64,000 nucleotides of DNA, taken from positions 62,429 through 126,428 of the forward strand of contig SDOX01000021.1 in NCBI GenBank assembly GCA_004565275.1. Direction: 5' to 3'. Every line of letters begins with the position of its first letter. The first letter of the stretch is position 1. The notes below the pieces were generated by a model that was not told where the DNA came from, did not search any database, and saw only the letters and a list, made by a program, of their open reading frames with translations. Made by a program: the position numbers and the translations under genes. Of the stretch, positions 56,218 through 64,000 are shown in pieces. The stretch is from Nannochloropsis salina CCMP1776 (lineage: Eukaryota; Sar; Eustigmatophyceae; Eustigmatales; Monodopsidaceae).

Positions 56218-56815
56218 TCCGTGTTGAGAGCTGTTCTTTACTTCGCGTTGTTAAGAACCTCTTGAAAGTTAGTTCACGCGAACTCCTCATCTCTTCGTCG
56301 CCCACCCATGCATGGCTCAAGCAAAGTGCATGGGCTTAAGCCAGATTTAGAGTACATTGCCTTTCCACCGAGTCAAACAACCAGGCCCCAAATAGATGGC
56401 AGGAATATCGTCTAAGGTATGGCTTTGTGATGTCACTGCTGCTCCCTCAGGCCATTTCGCGCCATATTACGTGAAAGACGAGGTTGACCAAACAAAAATC
56501 TGCGAACGCCCCAAAAGGGACCTCGTTACGATATATACGAAGCGATGAAAGCACATGTGAAGAAAGGGTGGTTTCATAGGCTCAATACCAATTGGATCAC
56601 CAAAATGTTTGGACCCGCACCCCCCCCAGCCGGCGGCGTAGTGGATCATTTTGGTAGGACTTGAAGCAGCACACGCAATGAATCAGTGCCATGACCACCA
56701 CACGGAACACGGCGGTTCTTTTGACCGCTGGTGCCTCCCTCCTCTCTCATTCATCCTGACATAACTTCTCTATCCTCGCTCTGTTGTCCTGCATTTTCTC
56801 ATAGGCTCAGTCAAG
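56218..56815. promoter_or_regulatory. Divergent upstream region, ATL and LPA1-like genes
   Basis: About 600 bases between opposite starts, so both promoters must be here. No motif could be assigned. Confidence 0.4.
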
Positions 56816-58038
56816 ATGAAGGTATCATCAATGCACCGCTTCTGTCGTCGCCTCCCCGCTTTGCTCCTCCTCGCATTGTCGTGCTCTGCGTTCTTATTTC
56901 CCATACCCTCAAGAATACCAACATCCTCAGCCCAAGTCTTGCACGCGACCAAGAAATCCAAACAGACTTCCTCTGAGCTGGGGAATACCGTCCCCCCTCC
57001 TCCGCCTCCGGCGTCAACCCCCCCCCCCTTGCTACTTCGACTGACGAGACTAGCTTTGAAGAGGAAGAGATGGAAGCAGAGGAAGAAAACGCAGCCGTAA
57101 CAGGGCTCTCGCCCACCATGTATGACAAGCTTCGTAGTGAGGCCACCGCCCCCTTCCGGTCCCTTCGCCTGTTCATTTACGGTGGCATCGGCGTCGGTGC
57201 CAGCCTGGGGGGCTACACGGCGGTGACGCAGTTGGTCCAATCTTTGCAACATCGTCCGGACGCCTTGCCTCTCTCTCAGTCCATCCTCAACGTCGGGGTG
57301 GATTTTGGGGTCGCGGCCGCCGCGGCCGGGGCCTGGGTGTTCGAGAATCGCCTGAAGCAAGTGACGGACAAGGAAATGCAAGCCTTACGGGCCAAGGAGC
57401 CCTTTCGCCTCACTTTCGACATGAAGAAAGCGCGCGAACGGGCCTTGAGCGGTCTTCCCGTCACCTTCAAGGTGGGGCTGAACGAAACTAAGAGTGCGTC
57501 GGTGAAGGACCTGAGGGAGAAGGGAGGGCAGCATTTGATCGTTTTGGCTGCCCCCAAAGGAGAGCTGGCTGACGCCCTCTTTGGCGCCCGCGTTGGGAAG
57601 ACACTGTTTGCCAAAAACAACGTCATGATCGCACCCTTTGTCATCCAGGGCGGAAACGACAAGGCGGGGGAGGAAGCCAGCAGTGTGAAAGGCTTCGGGG
57701 GGATGTCGGACAAAGCCACGGGCATGAAAGAGGCCATGATTGATTCGGAGGCCTACGTGGCAAAACCCGCGGAGTCTGCTTCCTGGGCTACCTACATCGA
57801 TGAAGAGCTCGAGGACGCCGTGCGGCAAGGGAATGAGATTGCCCGAAAAACTGGGATCGGGATTGTGATGCGGAAAGACGGCAGTATCATCCGGAGGGGC
57901 TTAGGCCAACCGGATTGGAAGGAGGTGGTTGCTGAGTTGACGGGTGCCAAGGGAACGAGCGAATTTGGTGATGCATACGTGCCTCCCATTGGCGCAGGAG
58001 GAGGGAAGGGGGGCAAAAAGAAGAGGAAGAAGGGATAA
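56816..58038 (+). CDS. LPA1-like photosystem II assembly protein (DUF3493), plastid
   Basis: The leader MKVSSMHRFCRRLPALLLLALSCSAFLFP is a signal peptide followed by CSA-F, the classic heterokont plastid-import motif, then a basic/Ser-rich transit part and a Pro run. The mature part resembles low-PSII-accumulation 1/REP27-type proteins, which help make or repair photosystem II: LRSEATAPFRSLRLFIYGGI with a first membrane helix, LPLSQSILNVGVDFGVAAAA with a second, then a soluble domain (GGQHLIVLAAPKGELADALF). It ends in a Lys-rich tail. The leader and mature part lie in different frames, which meet at a C10 run (57018-57027); the mature frame continues back as STDETSFEEEE. The likeliest reason is a length error in the run; a very short intron is less likely. 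About 407 aa if continuous. Confidence 0.8.
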
Positions 58039-58601
58039 ATGGGTGGCAAAAGTAGACAGTTCGCATTTTAGTTTTGTAAAAAAAGAAATCATGGCGTATG
58101 GTATCGTCGCTCCTGTCTATGGGGTGGGGTGGGGAGGTTGATTGTGCTGTTGACATTACACACACCTTTTTCTTGACTTTACTTCATGTGACAGAACGCG
58201 CAGCTATTTTTGTCGTCAAAGCAGAAGGAAGGCCTGCATGAGAAAGGGTGTTGGCGTCAATGTCAGTGTCATTCATTCGCATTCTTTTTGTGGGAGCAGT
58301 ACCGCGGGTCTCGCCTTCCGTTTCAATGCCAATGAACGGCCCACATAGACTTTTTAATCCTGCCCGTCTCAAGCTTCCGCGCCTCCCACGCATGTACATA
58401 ATGTTTTTTTACGAAATATATACGAATAAATGTGACAAAGATCATAAGTCACCATAACAGGCCCGGAAGGCCCTATCTCTTGTGGCTTCTGGGGCCGAGG
58501 ATACTGTGGCCTCGCAATGCTCTGGACCCTAACCAACTTTTTCCTAAGCACTCATTCAAAAAATGCTAAATGACGAACAAATTTTCATTATTAAAATAGC
58601 A
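58039..58601. other. Intergenic LPA1-like to NVL
   Basis: About 560 A/T-richer bases with no recognisable gene; should hold the LPA1-like 3' UTR and NVL promoter. Confidence 0.4.
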
Positions 58602-61600
58602 ATGGCACGGGATCCGAAGCTCATTTATTACATCAAAAACCTGCTTTTGGAACGGGGGTCGGATAAGTAAGTTCTTCATGGTTGATCTTCCCTATCATAT
58701 TAAACCTCCCTGTCCTTCCAGCATCATGACCAGCATTTAAATCTTTTTTCACACATCACCTCACCTTAACTCAATTTTCGGACTTCCAACCTTTGTCCCG
58801 ATAGCCGTCCTCCCTCGGAGGACAGTATCGTGGAACGACTGGTAGTTGACCACCGTGAGTATGACCGGAAGCCGAAAGCCACCTTGCATAAACAAGTAGC
58901 CCGGGCACTGCATTGGTGCTTGGAACGCTCTGAAAAAGATGAAACGCCCGGCAATCAGGCGCTTTGCGGGGAGAACCAAGGAGGAGGTGTCAAGAAGCGA
59001 GGTCGAAATAGCGATAGCTGCGAGAGGGGGAGGGGCAGGGGCGCAGAGAGGCCACAACGACAGGGAACGGACTGTGTGAGCTTGTACAGGGGCCTTTCTT
59101 ATCAAGAAGAGGGAAACCCAGGAAAAAGCGCATCGAAAGAAAAGATGAAGGAGGAAGGGGAAGACGAGACCCATGCCGTCAGAGGAGAAGAGGAGGAGGA
59201 TTCGGACGCCGCGTATGAGGAGGAGGCGCGCGAACGGGAGAAAGGGTTACAGGGGATGGCCGAGAGTCGAAGCCTGAACCTTTTGAACCATACCTTGAGC
59301 CAGGCGTATAGGAAGGCCGCCGTTGCCCCGACAAGGGACACGGGGGAGGGAATGGGGGCGGGGCTCCGGCACTTGGAGAGAGAGCGTCAGCCACATGCGG
59401 CGGAGAAACAGCAAGACTCTCAAGGTGGCGGGACAGAAGGAGGACGTTCGTTGCCAAATGGAGAGACAGAATCGAACGGGAAACTCGTGCGACAGAAGTC
59501 AAAGCGACGTCGTGCTTCCCCCCGCCTTCCCTCCTCTCCTCCCCCCTCTCTGCCGTCCGGGGAGGACGCAGCTTTCTCCTCTTCGTCTCCGCCTCCCCTC
59601 CTGCCCGTGGAACGTCCCACCGCCCGCTTCACCGACCTGGCTGGCATCGACGCCGTCCTGCAAGATGTGCGGGAGCTGATCGAGTACCCCCTCAAATACC
59701 CGGAGGTATACGCGTATCTTGGGGTTGAACCTCCCCGTGGGATCCTCCTGCACGGGCCGCCGGGGTGTGGGAAAACCTTGTTGGCGAACGCCGTGGCAGG
59801 GGAGCTGGGCGTGGCGTTTTTGAAGGTGTCGGCGCCCGAGGTGGTGAGTGGAATGTCGGGAGAATCCGAGCAAAAGATCCGGGAGCTCTTCGCGACGGCT
59901 CGTCAGGCCGCGCCGGCCCTGGTCTTTATCGACGAAGTGGACGCGATCACCCCCAAGAGGGAGACGGCGTCCCGGGGCATGGAACGTCGGATTGTGGCCC
60001 AGCTTTTGACGTGCATGGATGCCCTTTCCCTGGAGGAGACGGGGGGGAAACCCGTCTTGGTCATTGGCGCCACGAACCGCCCGGATGCCCTCGACGCGGC
60101 TTTGCGGCGGGCGGGCCGGTTCGACCGGGAGATTTCCCTTGGAGTGCCGGATTTAGAGGCCCGACGGAGGATTTTGGAGGTGATGACTAAGAAAATGCGG
60201 CTGAGCGGGGACTTTGATTTGGGAGCAATTGCGCGGAGGACACCGGGATATGTCGGGGCCGATCTAGCCAGCTTGACGAAGGAAGCGGCGGTGCTTGCCA
60301 TCAACCGGATTTTTCGCAGCATCGTGGCGGACACGGGAGGAGGCAAGACCAAGGGAAAGGAGGGGGGGGACCGGGAGGGCAGCGACAAGGAAGGATATGA
60401 CACGATACCTTCGGAGCCCCTGACTCGGCCCTCGGGCCTTGCTACATTGACGGACGAGTGTGCATTACCTGCCATGGATACCGATTCCCTAGAATCGAGC
60501 AATCCATCCTCTGTGAAAGTGATCCCCGTGGCGCTCCCGCTGCCCACCTCCCCCGCTCCCACGGCTCCGCCGTCCCTCCCTCCCTCCCTCCCGCCCGCCC
60601 TCCTTGCCTCCCTCGCCATCACCATGCCGGACTTCTTCTCGGCCCTGAAAAAGGTCCAACCGTCGGCCAAACGCGAAGGCTTCGCCGCCGTCCCCGACGT
60701 GAGTTGGCAGGACGTGGGGGCGCTGGCGCCTGTGCGCGAGGAGCTGTCCATGTCCGTCCTGGAGCCCATCGCCCATCCCGAAATCTTCCTCTCCCTGGGG
60801 TTGACTGTCCCTGCCGGCGTCCTCCTCTTTGGGCCTCCCGGGTGCGGGAAGACGCTGCTGGCGAAGGCCATCGCCCATGAGAGCGGGGCCAATTTTATCT
60901 CGGTCAAAGGCCCGGAGCTCTTGGACAAATACGTCGGCGAGTCGGAGCGGGCGGTGCGGCAGGTCTTCACTCGGGCGCGGGCCTCCGCGCCTTGCATCGT
61001 GTTTTTCGACGAATTGGACGCCTTATGTCCGAAGCGAGGGATGGGTGGAGGGGGGGAAGGAGGGGGGGGCAGTGGGGTGAGCGAGCGGGTGGTGAACCAG
61101 CTCTTGACGGAGATGGACGGCTTGGAAGGGCGTCGGCACGTCTTTGTGATCGCGGCCACGAACAGACCGGAGCTGATCGACCCCGCCATGCTCCGTCCAG
61201 GGAGGCTAGACAAGCTCCTGTACGTGCCCCTGCCGGGACCGGAGGACCGGGCGGCGATTCTGAAAGCGGTCTCTCGGGACATGGCGGTGGATGCTGCGGA
61301 GGTGGATCTAGAAGCCCTGGGGAGGGATCCAAGGGCAGAGGGCTACAGCGGGGCAGACATGGCCGCATTGGTCCGGGAAGCAGGGGTGAACGTCTTGAGG
61401 GAGGTCAGGGAGGGGGGAAAGAAAGGAGGGTGGGAAGAGGGAAAGCCGTTGGTGATCGGGCACCGGCATTTTGAGGCAGCGTTCGCGAAAGTGTCTCCCT
61501 CCGTGTCCTTGCGCGACCAGAAGAAATACTTGGCCATGCGCCATTCATTGTGCCGGGCCCGAGGAGTGGTGGCGGGGAAGGAAGAGGGTGGGAAAGGGGC

Positions 61601-61670
61601 GGGGGAAGGGGGAGGCAGAGAGGGAGGCAGGGAGAGAGATGGAGGGGAAGGGGGAGGGGGAGGAGAGTGA
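58602..61670 (+). CDS. NVL: NVL/RIX7 AAA ATPase for 60S ribosome biogenesis, 2 exons
   Basis: Nucleolar double-AAA remodeller that strips factors from pre-60S particles. Exon 1 is 58602-58666 (MARDPKLIYYIKNLLLERGS) and exon 2 58805-61670; phases join to 976 aa. The short first exon gives an ATG start that the long exon lacks. Residues up to about 270 are charged, Lys/Arg and acidic, as in NVL. D1: ARFTDLAGIDAVL, Walker A GPPGCGKT near 339, SGMSGESEQKIRELF, Walker B LVFIDEVDAI, then ITPKRETASRGMERRIVAQL, which is diagnostic of NVL over CDC48. D2: VSWQDVGALAPVREEL, Walker A near 698, VGESERAVRQVF, IVFFDELDAL and LRPGRLDK. Both domains keep their catalytic residues. GGGA-derived Gly/Glu runs sit in the loop after the D2 Walker B and at the C-terminus. 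It converges on XPO4. Confidence 0.94.
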
Positions 61671-61905
61671 GTGTGGAATACAGAAAAAGAATTCATATTT
61701 TTTTAGAAAGATTTTTGCGTGCGAGAAGTGCGACACATCCGTGGGAATCACTGTTTGCCGCTCTTGGAAGAAAAAGAATGAAACGTGGGAAGAGAACTTT
61801 CCCTTTTTGTGGAGTCTGTCCGGGGTTTGGTACTTTTCAACGTAGGGCTTGTTGCACGCCCTGTTGGAGTTTTGCCGCCGCGTTCCGGCTGGGAAGCCTT
61901 TCTAT
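61671..61905. other. Convergent 3' region NVL/XPO4
   Basis: Only 235 bases between the stops of two genes on opposite strands, so their 3' UTRs may overlap. Confidence 0.4.
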
Positions 61906-63961
61906 TCACCGCATTTGCATGAATGGTCGGACTTGGGTGGCGAACGCTCTCAGATGGTGGCGGAATGCCAGCTTAGTCTGCCGGTCCCAGGCCGGGCCCC
62001 GTCTTCTCCCTCCCTCCCTTCCGTCCCCTCCCTCCACGCGGGGCGGGATGGCCGACATCAGTTTTTGAAATTCTTGACCCAGCCGCTCCTTCACACTGGG
62101 AGGTTGCTCCTCCAAAATTCCGGCGAGCAGGCAGAGGAAAGCCTCCCGATCGCACAAAATCAAGGCCAAAAGCGCGTTGGAGGCGGCGTCCAGACGGTCC
62201 CACACGCTCCCTTCGTAGACAACCAGGTGCAAGAGCTTGCGGGTGCACTCCGAAAAAAGGGCAGGATGGGCCGTCACGTGCGCCTCGAGACCCCTCCCTC
62301 CACCGTTCGCATGGCCGGCCGGCCCGACGCGAGTGCCCACAGTCTGGGCGTGGAAGGAAGCCAGACCCGCCAGGGCCCGGAGGGAATCGCGGGCAATCTC
62401 ACTGTCGGGACGCTGCACCCCAAACATGACGCTTTGCAGGAGCTGCATGAAGAGGGGATGGGGCAAGAAGGCCACGCGCTCCGTGTAGGTGGATACCATG
62501 GAGTTGACCAGCGTGAAATACTGCTTTCCCAGGGGGGGATACTCCAAGAGCTCTTCGGACATCAAAGGGATCAGGCGTTCCAACCCAAAAAAGACCACGT
62601 CCGCGACCGTGTCTGCCGCCAATTTTCCTTCCTGTTCGGCCGAAAAATCCACAAAATCTTTGCTTGCCACATGGGAGAGCAGTTCCAGCACGCACAAGAT
62701 GTCACCCACCGCTTCTTCCTTCGAGTTGGCGTCTTTCCGAGTCCGGCCCACGTTATGGCTGGCATACGCTTTCAACGCCTGTCCCGTGGCCGTCAACAAG
62801 CTCATGGTGGCCGGAGCCCCCAGGCTGGAAATCTGCACTTCGGCGTAATCCCGCAAAAATAACAGCACGGCGTGCAAGGCATCCGGGTACGCACTGCAAA
62901 GCGTGGCCACATCCAGCAATGGCTTCAGGGCGTGAGTGATCAAACGCGGCAAATAGGCTTGCCCTGTGTTGTCCACGGCGCGCGCCATGCCCGCGTACAA
63001 TCCTGCCACGACCCCCACCTCTCGCACCAGTCCGCCCCGACCTACCCCACTCTTCCCGTTCGAGCTTTTCAACCCCAAAAGAAGGAAGTGCAACCGGGTC
63101 TCTACGGGTCCTGCCACCTGTGCGATGCCCTGGCCGGCCTCCGCGTCGTTTTCCCGCGCCAAAATTCCTCCCACCACGACTTCCAAGAGCTCGCCCCGTA
63201 AATCCGAAGCTAGCCGGAGATAGCCCAGTTCCGGCGGAATTTGCGGCGATGGCGAGGGGGCACGGCCATGACCCTCCTGTCCATTGCCCACCAATTGCTC
63301 CCCGTGCTGCCTCAAAAAGTGTTTCTCCGCCTCCATGTCCCGTAACATCACCTTCCAGGCCTCAGAGCGGACGGCGGCGCGCCCCAACGATTCCCCCCCC
63401 GTGAGCACCACCGCCCGCACCACGGCGATGGCAGCCTTGGCCACCTCTCTCTGCGACGGCCAGCGCGTCAGGAACCCCCAGGCTATCCTGAGACTTTGCT
63501 CCACTTGGCCTTCTCCTGCCTCCCCCCCAAAAGCCTGGACTAAGGTGGGAGCGAGGATGCCGTTGCGGTAGAGGGAGTGGTCGGGTAGGAGGTAGGTCCG
63601 GGCAAATCTGGCCACAAAGCTGAGGATGGTTTCTGTCAAGTAGGGGGAGAGGAAGGGGTCATCGGGCACCTCTACCGCACGTTGGAGGAGGAAGCCCGCC
63701 AGGTGCTGGAGATGGATGCACGCGTCCACAAGCAGGGCGGCCGCAGTGGAGGGGGGTAGGGAGGTGGCGGGAAGGAGGGAGGGAGGGAAGGAGGGAGGGA
63801 AGGAGGAAGAGGGGGTGGAGGCAGGCGTGGCGTGGAAGCACAAACGATGGATGGCCTCCGGGATGGCAGGCTGTTCTCCGTGCATGTCGTCCGCAATCAG
63901 GTGGCCCCAGGCTTGAACCAGCACGCGAGCCTCCTCCAATAAGGCCACCACGCCGGCAGGA
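61906..63961 (-). CDS. XPO4: Exportin-4-like protein, C-terminal part (gene runs off the window)
   Basis: Importin-beta family HEAT-repeat carrier; known XPO4 exports eIF5A and SMAD3 and imports SOX proteins. One large terminal exon starts after a CAG acceptor at 63962-63964 and gives about 684 aa; earlier exons lie beyond the right edge. XPO4-like parts include LLFLRDYAEVQISSLG, LELLSHVASKDFVDFS, VADVVFFGLERLIPLM, YFTLVNSMVSTYTERVAFLP, LMQLLQSVMFGVQRPDSEIA and the C-terminal ERLGQEFQKLM...LAFRHHLRAFATQVRPF, which aligns with the XPO4 end (about LADAFNKL...FLKSLEEF). The exon is continuously open for over 2 kb, in contrast with the finely split SPT6. A Ser/Pro-rich stretch with PPSFPPSLL is CCCT-derived and lies in a loop. 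Confidence 0.88.
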
Positions 63962-64000
63962 CTGCGGTCGAGGCTCTCTCCCTCCCTCCCTCCCGCTCGA

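Noticed and set aside
59903-61282. 459-codon open frame on the minus strand
   Set aside because: Antisense shadow of NVL, produced by G/C-rich codon use; the sense strand has two intact AAA domains.

Overview
The window is nuclear DNA from a compact, intron-bearing eukaryote. The best guess is a photosynthetic stramenopile close to Nannochloropsis/Microchloropsis gaditana. Three proteins (CtpA-like, LPA1-like, TPR-methyltransferase) start with a secretory-type signal followed by an aromatic residue, as in bipartite plastid presequences of heterokont algae. Introns are short and GT-AG, and carry (GGGA)n/(CCCT)n tracts. The species name is inference; the gene calls are read from the sequence.

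Layout: a secreted class-3 lipase (+) converges on a bacterial-type P-type cation ATPase (-). A short zinc-site protein (-) and a roughly 3 kb gene-poor stretch follow, holding decayed reading frames and an interstitial telomere-like repeat. Then come an NSF-like double AAA ATPase without the N domain (+), a doubtful ORF (+), a BTB protein (-), an unknown probably mitochondrial protein (+), a VTT/DedA-type membrane protein (-), the thylakoid-lumen protease CtpA (+), a plant-type Fpg/MutM DNA glycosylase (+), a CCCH zinc-finger WD40 protein (+), a PrmC/HemK methyltransferase (+), a cyclin-Y-like protein (+), a TPR-methyltransferase fusion (-), a 38-exon SPT6 gene (+), a small unknown protein (+), an alkyltransferase-like (ATL) protein (-), an LPA1-like photosystem II assembly factor (+), NVL/RIX7 (+) and the 3' part of exportin-4 (-, running off the right edge).

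Most exon joins were worked out by hand and close in phase. Lipase, BTB, the unknown mitochondrial protein, VTT, CtpA, WD40, PrmC, ATL, NVL and all 38 exons of SPT6 (1929 aa) give whole reading frames. Four genes do not: P-ATPase, cyclin Y, the TPR-methyltransferase and LPA1. Each changes frame at or near a G or C homopolymer in a linker, which suggests sequencing or assembly indels.

There is no operon-like logic. The genes are mostly housekeeping: transcription elongation, ribosome biogenesis and release-factor methylation, nuclear transport, DNA repair, and plastid photosystem II maintenance. The most unusual large-scale feature is intron architecture: many introns on both strands have a G-rich (GGGA)n arm just after the donor and a C-rich (CCCT)n arm before the acceptor, so the two intron ends are mutually complementary.
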